NCBI GenBank assembly: GCA_017311185.1
Contig: JAESUZ010000482.1
Coordinates: forward strand, 62,001-126,000
Direction of reading: 5' to 3'
Source: Proteles cristata cristata
Taxonomy: Eukaryota; Chordata; Mammalia; Carnivora; Hyaenidae
Length of the DNA: 64,000 bases
Position 1 is the stretch's first letter; each line of letters starts with the position of its first letter. Shown one piece after another: positions 1 through 12,312 of this stretch. Below the pieces are notes generated by a model that was given only the letters and a program-made list of their open reading frames with translations, was not told where the DNA came from and ran no database searches. The position numbers were made by a program, and so were the translations under genes.

Positions 1-346
1 AGTTTGAGGACTACTCTAACCAATCTCTTCCGCCTGCATTTTCCTCTTCAATTAATGCAAAAGAGTAATATGATAAAAATTAATGTCCAAAAGAACTCTT
101 TCAATAAGGAAAAAGTTGAGGTGAAAAGAAGGCATCGTGTAATGGCTTAGTCTCTGTTGGTATACGTGAAGTAATGGTGCATCTTAGAGTTGACTGTATT
201 TTCCATTCACTGAAATACAGTATTAATTTAGTGAAGGCTATGTAAGACTCAGTAGGGTTTGTGTGTTCTCTTGCTTAATTTTAAGCCAAACAAATGTAAC
301 AAAACTGCATGTAACTATAGTGTTACCACTACACAATACTCAGCAA

Positions 347-536
347 TTTTTTTTCTCTTTAAATGCTTATGTATTTTTGAGAGAGAGTGAGAACAGGGAG
401 TGGCAGAAAGAGAGGGAAGAGAGAATCCCAAGCAGGCGCTGCACTGTCAGCGGAGTCTGATGTGGGGCTCCAACTCACGAAAAATGAGATCATGACCCGA
501 GCCAAAATCAAGAGTCAAATGCCACCCAGGTGTCCC
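347..536 (-). mobile_element. CanSINE (SINEC_Fc-like), antisense
   Basis: The poly-T at the left is the reverse complement of the A tail. It is followed by a GA-rich stretch (CT-rich middle in sense) and the reversed tRNA-like head ending GCCACCCAGGTGTCCC. Several substitutions make this one of the older copies. Confidence 0.88.
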
Positions 537-1343
537 AGACCCAGCATGTTTTACTGTGAAAAATAATAAATGTGTCCAGAAATTTAAGACTGTTTGGATT
601 TACATAAAAGAGGGCAATATAAAAAATTTTTCCAAATGACTCCAAACGCACTTGAAGGACAAGTGAAGCCCTGGGTGAGTTGAGGCATTGCAATTCCTGA
701 ATACTGGGTGTCGCACGCACATCTCAGGATGGGCCGGGCGGGCACGAGGCCTCTGGCAAGAGCACTTCCATACGCGTCCTGCCACACCGTGGGCTGTGCA
801 GCCTTCAGACCTCAGCGGGAGCCACAATTGCCTGCTTTCCTCACCCAGCACTTCCCACATGTTCCCCACCAGACATGTTTCCTTCCGGCAATGACCTGCA
901 GCTTGAAAACCCTAACTTCCTCTTCTCCGCAGTTCAGAGGTTCCAGAATGACACCGACATGTCTGACTTCAATTAAAATAATGGAACTTTAGGTCTTAAT
1001 TTATTTGCACTGTTGTGTACCCAACCAAGGGGAAAAAGAAATCCCTTTTCTTCTCTTACATTTTTCTGGGACTTGTACAAAAGGTTGAGAAATGTAAATT
1101 GAGAGAAATTAATAAATTAGGGCATTGCCTGGCATTCTTTAATGTCAACTAGCAAAGCATACTGCCAGAGCAGTAGTTTTGAATGGGTCTCAGTTCAGAA
1201 AACTCGCAGAACTTTCTCCAATAGACAGTGCCTACAGTTTTTGACTCAGTTGATTTGGTTATCACCCTTGAGAAGGTTCTCAAACTTGGTTCCATAATAA
1301 AATCACCTGGTGGGGAGGAGTGGTTAAAAATTCAGAAGGCCAG

Positions 1344-1514
1344 GGGCACCTGCGTGGCTCAGCCAGTTGAGCGACTGAGACTTGATTTCAGCTCAGGTCA
1401 TGATCTCACAGTTCATGAGCCTGAGCCCCACCTTGGGCTCTGTGCGGACAGCACGGAGTCTGCTTTGGATTCTCTCTCTCCCTCTCTCTCTTAAAATAAA
1501 CAAACTTAAAAAAA
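1344..1514 (+). mobile_element. CanSINE (SINEC_Fc-like)
   Basis: The head GGCACCTGCGTGGCTCAG is followed by GGTCATGATCTCACAG, a short CT tract and an A-rich tail. It is flanked by the near-perfect target-site duplication ATTCAGAAGGCCAGG / ATCCAGAAGGCCAGG, which fixes its borders. Confidence 0.92.
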
Positions 1515-1639
1515 TCCAGAAGGCCAGGCTGCACCCCAGACCAATTACATCAAAACCTCTAAGGATGGGACGCAGGCATCTATGTTTTTAGGCTCCCTCG
1601 TGATCTTGGTGTACAGCCATCAACGAGAAGCACTATTCC

Positions 1640-1800
1640 AGAATGGCCCTGTCCAGAACAGAAGCTGGTACTGAGCACTTGAAATGTGGCTGGTCCATGT
1701 GGAAACGTGCTTCAAGTGTGAGAAGCATACCAAAGTCCAAAGACTTAGGAACAAACAAATGTCACATTTCTTGTGAATAAGTTTTTATACTGATTACATG
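1640..1800 (+). mobile_element. Old hAT/MITE-like DNA-transposon fragment
   Basis: The words CTGTCCAGAACAGAAG and CACTTGAAATGTGGCTGG match a common short mammalian DNA transposon whose other end reads CCACATGTGGCTAGTGGCTA (seen at 6738-6757). The family name is not certain from sequence alone. Confidence 0.45.
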
Positions 1801-1896
1801 AAATGACAATTCTTTGGCTCTATGGGTTTAGACAGAATCATGTAATTTCACCTGTTTCCTTTTTTCTTTTTTAAGGCAGCTGTTTACAAAACGTAA

Positions 1897-2076
1897 AATT
1901 GGTTCAGCGCCCGATTCTTTATGTGGGCTCAGGTCATGACCTCACCGTTCGTTACATCAAGCCCCAAGTTTCAGGCTCTTCTGACAGTGCAGAGCCTACT
2001 TGGGATTCTCTCTCTCCTTCTCTCTCTCTCTTTGCTCCTTCCTTGCTTGCTCTCTTTCTTTCAAAAATAAATAACA
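1897..2076 (+). mobile_element. CanSINE, head truncated or diverged
   Basis: The tRNA-like head is degraded, but GGCTCAGGTCATGACCTC, CTGACAGTGCAGAGCC, the CT-rich tract and the tail TCAAAAATAAATAAC are clear. AAAACGTAAAATT on the left and AAAACATGTAAAATT on the right look like an aged target-site duplication. Confidence 0.85.
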
Positions 2077-2249
2077 TTTAAAACATGTAAAATTACATGT
2101 GACTTGGATTTATGACTCATATTACGTTTCTTTTGGACAATATTGACTTTATATGTGAATATGAGTGAATAACTTAACCTCTCCAAGCCTCAACTTTCAC
2201 AACTGTAAAACGGGACAATACCACCTTCTTAGTTTTCGAGGTGTTTACC

Positions 2250-2480
2250 GGCCGCTAAGAGTCAAACCATCTGAATTCTAATCCCAGTTCTACTGCTCAG
2301 CGACTATGTGACCTTGGGCTAGTTAATGGTTCTGCTCCGTGCCTCTGTTTCCTCTTTTGCAAAATGCAGATAAATCTCCCGTCTTACAGACCTGGTGGCA
2401 GTTCAGTTTAGAGAGTTCAACTAAGGGTATTATTAAACCAAGTCGTCTCTATAAAGTGCCTGGCCTGCTAGGCCCTTCTC
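2250..2480 (+). repeat. MIR element
   Basis: The core typical of MIR is readable: a word like GTGACCTTGGGC (2309-2320), then CCTCTGTTTCCTC and GCAAAATGCAGATAA. This is an ancient mammalian tRNA-derived SINE, strongly diverged. Confidence 0.75.
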
Positions 2481-4707
2481 AGTGTGATGTATTCCTATGA
2501 TTTTTTTTTTTTAATCATTAAAGGCTCACTTCATAGCCGTGCATAGAAATCTTGCCCATTAGTAGTACACTGGGAGAGAAATGAGGATTCTGCCACATCT
2601 GAAAGATGCTCGACTCATCCATACCGTCAAGCTGCAGTTGAAATAGTCTCAGAATTGAAGGGGAGAATACGATGGAAGCCACCTCATCAGGGAGACTGGA
2701 GATCCAAGAGTGAAATTTTCCACTCCGTTTGGCCATGTACTTTTGTATGCAAGCGACTTTTTAATTTTTCTGGTGCCTAAGTTTTCCCACTGACCTATTA
2801 GGGGTATAGTAAAGGTAAGTGTCTGACCCATTTCTTTAAGATGCAGGTTTCAAGGCCCAGGATATGAGTCATCTGCCTCTGCTATGAAATCTGGATGAGC
2901 CTTGGAAGTTCCTACAAAATCCCATATTCTCAGCTCCACTACCATTCCAGCTTGTGGCAACCAAGAGCAAGAACACGTGGGGACTTGGAAGAGCTTCAGG
3001 AACCGTTCTCACCACAGCTCACGTGGGTCTACCTTGGAACTGTTACCACCAAAACAGCTAGGATTTTCCTACCCTTTCCAAACAGTCATCGTCTTTCAGG
3101 AAGCGGTTTTTCAAAAATATGCAACCCTTCTGAACAACTGCTAAGTACAATACATTTACACACACCAACCATGCAAAACGGGGCCTCGGTGTGGGCAAGC
3201 TCAGAAGTGTCACGGCAGGTGCACAAGCCCTTTCTCACAATGCACATATCCACACATCCTGTGTCATCAGTCAGGCCAAAGAACTTCTATTTAGTCGAAA
3301 GAATCTAAATTTAGTCAACAATCTTCTCAAACAAAAGGTTTCTTTCTTCCTACAACATTCAAGCCACCTAGCAGGAAACTTCATAACGTGTAAATTAATA
3401 TTTACACAACACACCCTCAGCTGCTTCCCCGCGCCTTTGTCCAGTCGATACTTGCAGGCACAGCATTTCTAAGCTGTAGCTCCACTTCTCACAAACCTTA
3501 GCATTTCCCGCTGCAAGTCAAAAATCTCACAAATGAATTGCGACATCTTCGCCGGCCCGGCTCACTCCTGTCACCTCTCCCCGAGACATGTTCGTGCCGT
3601 CCTCCCAACAAAGCCCAGTTATGTGGATCCGGTCTTTTCCTTGGAACTTCATTCACAGCATCTCCCGATCTCAAGTCCCCCTCTACATCTACCTTTCCCA
3701 GTTCAACCAAGAGCAAGCATCTTCAAGATCAGCTAGCAAGCAAGATCGTTCATACAATACATATTGTGTACTTGTGAATGAAGACTCTATGTATCATTAT
3801 CTTTAATCATCTGCATTGATTTTAAGTATTTTTAACTATACCACACCAAAAGCTGTACCATCTCTAGCTGGGCACTGATCTTTAACTCTCCACTTTCATA
3901 ATAGGCATGTGACAGCTCTTCCTAATTTCAACTATATTTATTCTGTGGCGCAGGTAATTGCATAAAGCCCAAATTGTAATCAGCTCAAGGTATGGCACGG
4001 ACACAAATTTCTGGCTTCATCTCACATCCTTATAAACATATATGACCTGTCGGTACTGTCCTCATCACCTGGGGATTCAAGACAGTAGACTGTTCAGGGA
4101 TTTATGTATGAGTGGACCCATGGGGTCACCTAACAGCCAACTCTGCTTTAAACACCTAGAAGTAGGAGGCATCAAGAGGCTGGAGTTCAGTGGAACTCAA
4201 CCTTCTTGAGGCCTGCCCCAGAAACCTTTACCCAGACAGGAGTTCTTCATCATTTTTGTACCATACATCTCCTGGGCAGGCTCTTAAAACCTAAGGACCA
4301 TTCTCAAAGTAATGTTTCTGAGCACATAAGAAACGCAGGTTTACAAAAGAAACCAGTTATTCTGAAACACAGTTAACAAAACAGTTGATTTACTGTTTGA
4401 CATCATAATATATGAGCTACTTCATTGACTCATTTAATAATAAGATCTAGCATTGGGTCTAAGAACCGCTATGATTGTGAAGTGGTGATACAGAAAAATT
4501 ATATTTCAAGATACTTGCAACATCTATATTAAGACAGAAAAAGACTTCCATTGGGAACAGTATCACAGCCAATAACACACAGTTCACAAGTAAAGAAAAC
4601 GGTAAAGTTCTTTACCAGAGGTTAGTGAAAATAAAGTTGTATTTTTTCCCCTTCAAGTTCCTGGAATTCTATCAACAGCCTTCTGTCAGGAAGAATCCCC
4701 TAAGGAA
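2481..4707. other. Intronic stretch with no recognised gene
   Basis: I see no coding exon here. The open frames at 2895-3308 and 3533-3806 lack splice context and recognisable protein signatures. Part of 4190-4320 (AACTCAACCTTCTTGAGGCC) hints at a very old transposon, but I cannot assign it. Confidence 0.5.
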
Positions 4708-4890
4708 GGGGCGCCTCGGTGGCTCAGGTCATGATCTCGGAGTTCTGGGGTTCAAGCCCCGCATCGGACTCTGTGCTGACAGCTTTCAGCTTGGAGCCTG
4801 CTTCGGATTCTGTGTCTCCTTCTCTCTCTGCCCCTCTCCCACCTCTCTCTGTATCTCAAAAATAAATAAACATTAAAAAAAAAAAAAAAA
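4708..4890 (+). mobile_element. CanSINE with internal head deletion
   Basis: The head goes straight from GGGGCGCCTCGGTGGCTCAG into GTCATGATCTCGG, so about 28 bases normally lying between the two GGCTCAG words are missing. The remainder (CTGTGCTGACAGC, CT tract, AAAAATAAATAAACATT, A tail) is intact. Flanks AGAATCCCCTAAGGAAGG and AGAATCCCTAGGAAGG are its target-site duplication. Confidence 0.93.
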
Positions 4891-5329
4891 AGAATCCCTA
4901 GGAAGGAGGGAAAGAAAAGAGAGAAGAAAGGCAAACTGGTGTCAACGACAACAAAACGTGACATCTGAAGAGGATCTAGAACAGCCTAAGATGACACTTT
5001 TCTTCATTTTCAACCCTTTCCTCTTTCTTTTCCTGCAGGTGGGATTTATACGTCCGATTCCCCTAATCAATGTGTTGTCCAACCAAATAGATTGTCGGGA
5101 CCTTCCAGGTTTGAGGTCACGACCAAGGTCTGGCGATAAAAGCTGGGAATACGTACACACAAATGTCCTAACCTACTGTTTCCACCTCAAGGCTTTTTCT
5201 TTTATGATCAACTGCCTTGTTTACGGGCATGTTGAGACTTCCAGAAAAAAATTACATCATCCTATTTTAATGATGCTGGTACAGTTTTCTTACTAAAACT
5301 GTAATTTTTATTTGGCTAGGAATCTAACA

Positions 5330-5545
5330 CTTCTCAAGCACCTACTAAGCACCAAGTACTTGCAAAATGGTAATTTAATCTTCATGAAATTAACAATAAT
5401 AGATGTTATTTATTGAATTCTGTGTGCAATACTTTTGATGCACCTCATTGAATTAATGCAATAGGATCACCAGATAAGAAACTAAGCCTCAGAGGAATTT
5501 GCCAGCAGTCAGGGAGCCAGGAAATGGCAGAATCCCAACTGCTTT
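5330..5545 (+). repeat. L2/MIR-like ancient repeat
   Basis: TTCTCAAGCACCTACTAAGCACCAAGTACTTGC followed by TAAGAAACTAAGCCTCAGAGG resembles the widespread ancient L2/MIR motif (size-of-pool phrase, then the A-A-C-T-GAGGC phrase). It is strongly diverged and the family call is tentative. Confidence 0.5.
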
Positions 5546-5887
5546 TCAGAGCCCAACCGTAAATGACATCCTGGGAGTTTTCCTTTTCTTTACTGTAACT
5601 TACACATGATCACACTACCAGGGAGTCTGGGAGCCCCAGGAAGAGCTCTCGCCTGTCTCACGGTCCATTCTCCTGTCCTGCCTTCCTGAGGCCTCAAACA
5701 CAAATGAAGAGCAACTGACAATTACCCTTCCCCTCCACCAGGGGTAAGTTTTGTCTGGATCTCATGCCAGATCTTCTGGAACAGCATGCAAAGCCTCAGG
5801 CACAGATGGAGGGGACGAAACGAAAAGAAAGCCACCCCTCTCCACTGAATCAGCCAGCCACTCACAGAGGGCACAGTCTTTCTCTCC

Positions 5888-5990
5888 ACTCGTTAACAAG
5901 TATTAGTAAAGATCAACTGTGTGCCAGGCACCGTGCTGGGTGCTGGGTCACAGTGGCGCCCAAAATGGCACCCTAGTTAAGAAAAATAAG
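5888..5990 (+). repeat. L2-like fragment
   Basis: CAACTGTGTGCCAGGCACCG followed by TGCTGGGTGCTGGG is the characteristic L2 phrase. The fragment is short and has no coding content. Confidence 0.6.
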
Positions 5991-6235
5991 CAAACAAGTA
6001 CACAAACAGGTAATTCAAATGGTTATAAGTGCCACAGAGAACACTAACAGGGTAACAGGACAGAAGGGGACTAGAGATGGGAGTAGAGAACTATTTTTAG
6101 TAAAGGTCTTCTCTGACCTTTCTCTATTGCTGAGCTCAATCACTGACATCGACTTGAATTTATTCCAGAGAGCTCACCTATCCCATAGCCTAGTCAGGGC
6201 TCTGGAGCAGCACTGATAAAAACATAATCTGAGCC

Positions 6236-6474
6236 AGGTGCCTGGGTGGCTCAGTCCGTTGAGTGTCTGACTCCTGATTTTGGCTCAGGTCATGATCCCA
6301 GGGTTGTGGGATCAAGCCCCGTGTCAGGCTCTGCACTGAGCATGGAGCCTGCTTGCGATTCTCTCTCTCTCTCTCTCTCTCCCCCACGCCCCCACCCCGG
6401 GTGCCCCTCTCGCTCGCACATGCTCTCTCTCTCACTCTCTCTCTCTCCCTCTCTCTCTAAAATTAAAAAAAAGA
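6236..6474 (+). mobile_element. CanSINE, older subtype with long CT tract
   Basis: The head GGTGCCTGGGTGGCTCAG precedes GTCATGATCCCAGGGTTG and a CTCT-dominated tract of about 95 bases, then a short A-rich tail. ATAATCTGAGCC (left) and ATTATCTGAGCC (right) mark the target-site duplication. The CCCAGGG variant after the B-box region separates it from the GATCTCACGG copies elsewhere in the window. Confidence 0.92.
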
Positions 6475-6559
6475 AGACATTATCTGAGCCCTATATGTCA
6501 CTAATTTCCTTGTGTATTTAAAAATAAGAAAAATGAAACAAGTAAGGTCATTTAACAAT

Positions 6560-6790
6560 GTATTTTAACCAAATAGATCTTAAAATATCATTTCAGTATG
6601 TAATTGAGGAAATAAGTTATCAATTTCTTGGTGAGATATTTTACATATTTTTTAAATGAAGTCTTTGAAATTTGCTGTGTATTTTATGTTTACACCCCAT
6701 TTCAATTCCAGCTAGCCATACTTCAAATATTCAAAAGCCACATGTGGCTAGTGGCTACCATATCGAACGGTGCGGCTCTAGACTTTTGAT
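6560..6790. mobile_element. Old hAT/MITE-like DNA-transposon fragment
   Basis: The A/T-rich body ends with CCACATGTGGCTAGTGGCTA and GCGGCTCTAGA, a terminus common to many old mammalian DNA-transposon copies and complementary in style to the 1640-1800 fragment. The exact family is not determined. Confidence 0.45.
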
Positions 6791-6992
6791 CATAGTACCT
6801 ATTGAAACATTTTGTGTTGTGCAGATTTTCAACTTCCACAAGGGTAGTCTTGGGGGCCTTTAAGTAAGGCCTGCACTTCTGTATCGTCCTATGTCTAACA
6901 CATGGCTGTTGCTGGATATGAATGAGGAAGTGTAAATTCTTGTTGCTACTGGCAAAGATCTTATAACCAAACAGACTTAGAATCAGAAGACA

Positions 6993-7193
6993 GAGGTACC
7001 TAGGTGGCTAAATCAGTTGAGCATTTGACTCTTGATTTTGGCTCAGGTCATGATCTCAGGGTCATGGGAACAAGAACTGCACTGGGTTCCATGCTTAGCG
7101 TGGAGTCTGCTTAAGATTAACTCTCTCCCCCTCTGCCCCTCTCCCCTGCTCACACTCCCTAAAAGTAAAAAAAAAAAAATCATTAAAAAATAA
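6993..7193 (+). mobile_element. CanSINE, older subtype
   Basis: GAGGTACCTAGGTGGCTAAATC is a mutated head. GTCATGATCTCAGGGTCATG, GAGTCTGCTTAAGATT and a CT tract follow, with a broken A tail. Divergence suggests it predates the GATCTCGCGG copies. Confidence 0.88.
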
Positions 7194-9400
7194 AGAAGGA
7201 ATTGTCAGACAGTGAATATCAAAGTAGAGAAAAAAAAGAAATATGACCCTTAATGACATGGTGCAGCTGCTGGAGCAACTCTTACCTGAAATCCACATTA
7301 TCACTAGACATTTTGGTTACATGAACCAGAAATTTTTTTTAAGCCAGTCGGAGATGGCGGTTCTGTTACTTGTGACTGAAGGCAACTGGTGCCGAGAAAA
7401 AAGTAAATATACCCAGTCAACAGTCTGGAGTTCACAGGTCCATCAATACAGTCAAAATGCTGGGCATTTCAATCTACTTCCCTCAAATTAAAGAGCATAA
7501 AACTCAGGATGAATGTAATGAACAGATCTGGTTCTTGCCATGTGCTCCCAACTCATGTGTAATATTAACCACTATGACAGAATAGCTACACGAAAGCCAC
7601 AAGGGAAAAGATCAGATCTTAAGAGTGAGTGCTTGGAGCAGAAAACAGTCAAAAAGACAAGGACACGCACTAGGGGTAGAAAGCCTAAAATGCTGTCAAC
7701 TACTGGAACAAAAAGCTTTTATACTTGATGGCCGTTCGCATGGCCTCTGCACTTCCTTCAGCTATTTAGGAACACATATTCTAGAGCTACGTATACATTT
7801 TTCAGAGAGGCTTCAGGAAAAAACGCATTTGGATATGTGAAGTGAGTCCTTATTAGCAGGAAACTGCTGAACTTTTTAAATGTGACTTCTTTCTCCTTCC
7901 TCACACTCTACACACCCCCACCGCTCCCCAAGCTCAAATGGTGTACTGAGATTAAGAAAAATACCAACAACAACAACAACCAAAAAATGTTTCAAGTAAA
8001 ATCATTTCATTTCACATTCTGAATGTCTTCGATACAGGCCCAAATCTTCACGGAGCACCCCTGTGTGTCGCAGCACTTATGATAACATAGGTATCATCTG
8101 GCACTTTGCTGATTCTTGTGTGGCCACAGGAAGAAGAGCCAGCATGGTCGCAAAAACAGGAATCTCCTCTGAGCGGGCACCCCCCCACACACACCCTATC
8201 TATTAAGCAGATTCACTAAGATTTACTAGGGCTGAGTTTCACCAGCAATAAGCATCCCACCGTAATGGCTGGCTGCTCCCTAGCACTTCCCCATCATATC
8301 CCCCCCGCCCCGTTTTGTTTTGTTTTTTTGCTAGTCTGACATCATTTGTTTCAAAGAACCTAATATCAAAGCTCAGTCTGGTACATCACACTATGTTCAT
8401 GGTGTGAGGAAAATGGCACAATACACCGTCTTCAATTATCTGTACTTCCTAACTATCAAATGACTTTACATGTGTTGAAGTTTTCAGCTTTCTGTTATCT
8501 GTAGGAGAGGATTTGGCTAGGATCAGTACAGCAAAAACAGTATTGGGGGGGGTATTTAATTATGAGAACCATTTGAATCTCAGCCAGCAGATATTTACAA
8601 ATAAATAACCCATCTATGAATCACAGTCATCTTTCTCTGCTCATTAATGCATAGACCCTATTTCATCTTATTGTTCTGCTGGTGCTGTCTTGCTGGAACA
8701 TAATAATATACTGCATTTCTTTACAAAATATTGGCAAAGATTGCTCTTCCATAACAGAGATGAGCTGGCCCTACCTTGAGTCATCTGTCTTCTGTTTGAC
8801 AAAAGTGTTCTATCTCACTTATTGCCTCATGTTTCATAAGTGCTCATTTGCAAAATTTTCATCTGCTCGTCCATAAGCAACACATGCTGTGTCATCTTCA
8901 TGGTCACATGAAGACAAATTTGGGAGGTTTTGTAGGAAGGAAATTTTGAGACATTCAAACACATGACTATATTCAGCCTTTTCTTAAAAAAAAAATCCTG
9001 CTTCTTGGAGAGAATAAGAAATAATTTTGTCTTCCAAGTAGAAATCTGAGTCTTATATGCCATTTAAAGAAAAAAATTCATAAAGCCAGGTTGCTGACTT
9101 CCATAGAGGGCAATTTTTCATCAGCCAGGTCTGTCAAATCCATTTTATTTCACAAATTGGACAGCCCCAACTGTGTGTTCTCTATCAGCCATGAGAAAAT
9201 GGTATTATTTTGATTGGTGGTATTGGGTTTTATTTTTGGATGTTCTCTCTTTTTATCAAGGGTGAGGAAAAATATCTAGACAGTATTCAATATTTTTGAA
9301 AGCACATGATATTTACCAATGATAAGATCAGAATAAAACATAAAGCATTTGGTAGACACTACTTCGTGAGCCTTAGAACTAGCTGTGAGACAAAATGGAA
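7194..9400. other. Intronic stretch with no recognised gene
   Basis: Unassigned PHEX intron DNA. It contains a short CAA microsatellite (about 7968-7982), C-runs at 8179-8186 and 8300-8313, and a G8 run near 8545. Frames such as 7243-7491 have no splice sites in register and no recognisable domain. Confidence 0.55.
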
Positions 9401-9404
9401 GCAC

Positions 9405-9640
9405 AGAGGGCAAATATTTACTGAGGGCCTGCTATATGCCAGGAACTAGACTGGGATAAAGTGTAATTGATGCGCGTCACCTCCTCTAATCCTCACAAAC
9501 CCGGTGACATAGCTTCGCTCATCTCCATTTGAAAGGTAAGAAACCTGAGCTAGGTGAAATAAGTAGTTGGCCACAGGTGACACACAGGAGAAATGAAAAG
9601 GAACTAGGACTCAAATCCAGCCCCGCAGCTTCAATGCTCA
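9405..9640 (+). repeat. L2-like ancient repeat
   Basis: TTTACTGAGGGCCTGCTATATGCCAGG, then TCCTCTAATCCTCACAAACCCGG and AAAGGTAAGAAACCTGAGC follow the classic order of an L2 3' region. No coding potential remains. Confidence 0.65.
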
Positions 9641-9649
9641 TGCCGAGTG

Positions 9650-10745
9650 GCTTACGGTGAGGACAAAAATCTGGAAATAATCTAAATGGCAACAAAGGAA
9701 TTGACTGACTCAGTGGCAGTATATCCATATAAAGCAGTCATGGCGACGATCTAGTTTTATGAACTGGAAAGAAGCTACTACGTCAAATAAAAGGAAACTA
9801 TAAAAACAAAATCTACGATCCCTTTTGACAAACATATATAACTGTATATGTCTATTTGTGTTTCAAAAGTTATCAGTGGTGGTGGGATTTTAGATAGGTT
9901 CTTCTTTTTCACTTACATTTATTTTTGTTTTTATTACTGAAATATAATTGGTATACAACGTTACCTTAGTTTCAGGTGCACGACATAGTGACTCAACAAT
10001 TCTATACATTAATGGATGCTCATCACGGTAAGTGTAGTCACCACAGGATGTTATTACAATATTATTGACTATATTCCCTACGCTGTACTTTTCAACTCTG
10101 TAACTTATGTTACAACTGGAAGCTTGTATCTTTCATCCATTCTGCCTTTCCCCTCATCCCCCTCCCCTCTGGCGACCACCCGTTTATTCTCAGTATATAA
10201 GAGTCTGCTTTGGGGGTTTGTTCATTTGGTGTTTAGATTCCACATATAAATAAAATCCCATGTTATCTGTTTCTTCTTGTTATTCACTTATAGTTGGTTT
10301 ACGATGAGCTTGCATTACCTGGACGGTTGGATGGATGGGTAGACAGACTGTGAGGTACGTAGATACATACAGTACATAAAGAGACACAGGCAGAATTTAA
10401 AGATCAGGGGTTTAAAAAAGTAAGACTTGTCAGCACATCGGACATTTGAAAAGCTCCATTTATACATTTTAGTAACATCCAATCATCTCTAACATACTTG
10501 CAAATTCAGAAAAGTATCTATAAACCTATCTGTATTTCTAGACAGTCTCACTAGTATGTATCAATGGACAGTTAGAGACAAACAGATAATATACACATTG
10601 ACAGAGTGAAAGAATAATAATAAAGCAAATGCAGCAAAATGGTAGCTATCAGGGAATCTGCATAAACGGTAGATGGAAGTTCTTGTGCCATTCTTTCAAT
10701 TTTTGTCTAAGTTTGAATTACCTCAAAATTAAAAAGTGTAAAGAA
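9650..10745 (+). mobile_element. Ancient L1 (L1ME-like) 3' end, interrupted
   Basis: The left part reads like an old L1 3' region (AATCTAAATGGCAACAAAGG, GCAGTATATCCATATAAAGC). The right part, from about 10330, contains GGTAGCTATCAGGGAATCTG and ends with TTACCTCAAAATTAAAAAGT. The two halves are separated by a younger antisense L1 piece at about 9905-10300. The family is inferred from memory of the consensus style. Confidence 0.5.
9905..10300 (-). mobile_element. L1 3' region, antisense, inside the older L1
   Basis: ACTGAAATATAATTGGTATA, GTTTCAGGTGCACGACATAG, TGTTATTACAATATTATTGA and AGATTCCACATATAAATAAA are the reverse complement of the 3' region found in carnivore L1s. It is 5' truncated and has no intact ORF2. 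Confidence 0.78.
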
Positions 10746-10868
10746 CTAATACGTATTTTACATATCAAACACATACATCTGGTAGAAGAGGACACTAATT
10801 CTTAAAGAGACCCTACTTGACTATTTGCTCTCCTTCTTGGCACTTAAAGCAAAAGCCCCAATGATCAA

Positions 10869-11096
10869 GTTTTTTTTAAGTTTTTGAATGTTTTTATTTA
10901 TTCCTGAGAGAGAGAGAGAGACAGCATGAGCAGGGGAGGGTCAGAGAGAGAGGGAGACACATTCTCTGAAGCAGGCTCCAGGCTCTGAGCTAGCTGTCAG
11001 CACAGAGCCTGACGCGGGGCTCGAACCCACAAACCGTGAGATCGTGACCTGAGCCGAAGTCGGACCCTTAACCGACTGAGCCACCCAGGCGGCCCC
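10869..11096 (-). mobile_element. CanSINE (SINEC_Fc-like), antisense
   Basis: The poly-T, GA-rich stretch and reversed head (ending GACTGAGCCACCCAGGCGG) are nearly full length. A perfect target-site duplication CCAATGATCAA lies at 10858-10868 and 11097-11107. Confidence 0.95.
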
Positions 11097-11821
11097 CCAA
11101 TGATCAATTTTTGAGTCATCCTTTACAGTACTTTTGTCACAAAGTAAGTTGGGATTTATTTGGGTAGGTCTTTCCCAGAGCAGAGAAATATACGGGAAGC
11201 CTCCCATCTTGTTTCACAAGGCCGGCACGATCTCGATAAGAGAATGTGAAAAATCTAGCACACAAAACTCGCAGACCAATCTGAAGCGTAAATATAGACA
11301 CGAGCATATGAAAAGAAATAGCAGCTTATTCAACTTCAGCAATGTCTTAAAAGAAAACTAATACACCATTCATAGGCAGTATTTATCCTAAGATTCTAAG
11401 GTTAATTCAGCAGAAGAAAATCTAGAGAGGTTAAAGAAATACTCCACTGGAGTCTCTCCATAAATAGTAAAGACACATGTGTCTTGAGCAATGCCTTCTT
11501 GCAAACGAAGAGTAACAGGGCACAATAAAAAATATCTATTAAAAACGAAGAAAAATATAATGGGGGGGGAATACTGGGGGCATTACCCACCTAACTAGAG
11601 ATAAGAACACTATACCCATTATCACTGCTATTCTTCAACACTGTCCTGGAGGCTCTAGTCAGGACAATAAAAGGAATGGGAGAGACAAAAAATACAATTA
11701 CTTCTTAATGTCATGATTCTGTATCTAAAAAATTCCAAAGAAGCCACCAAAAAGCTATTAATTAGTACAATTCTCATGAGATCTCGTATGGATATATCAA
11801 AGCTTTACACCAGGCATCAGG

Positions 11822-12050
11822 AGTTATCAAACTTTTTCCCTAAGGGTCAGAGAGTAAATATGTTAGGGCCGCAGGTCATACGGTCATACGGTCTCTGTAG
11901 CAACTATTCAATTCTGCGGCTACAGTGCCCAAACAGCCACTGACAACACATAAGTGAATGGATGTGCTGTCTCCCAATGAGATTTTAGTTATAAAAATAG
12001 GCAGTGGACTGGATTTGGTCCACATGCCATAGTTTGCGGACTTCTACTTC
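11822..12050 (+). mobile_element. hAT-type nonautonomous DNA transposon
   Basis: The element runs from TCAAACTTTTTCCCTAAGGG through CGGTCTCTGTAGCAACTATTC and AATGGATGTGCTGT to GATTTGGTCCACATGCCATAGTTTGCGGACTTC. The two ends are imperfect inverted repeats. The same element occurs at 23711-24034, 29421-29627 and 58417-58629. No transposase frame remains. Confidence 0.75.
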
Positions 12051-12312
12051 ATACCGCAAAAACAAAACAAACAGAAAGAAAAAAACAGTGGATGGAAAAG
12101 AGTTACCATTTAAAGCATCAAGAAAATATATAAAGACCTAGAAATAACTTTTTCAGGGCAATTTGGCTGTATGCATCAAAAATTAAACTGTGAATAGTCT
12201 TTCAACAGAAATATCCATGTGTATTCTAGAAACGGAATTGTTATTATAGTGTTACATGTTTACTATAGTGTTAACGCACGTGACACAGCAGTATTCATGA
12301 TGTTAGTTAAGT

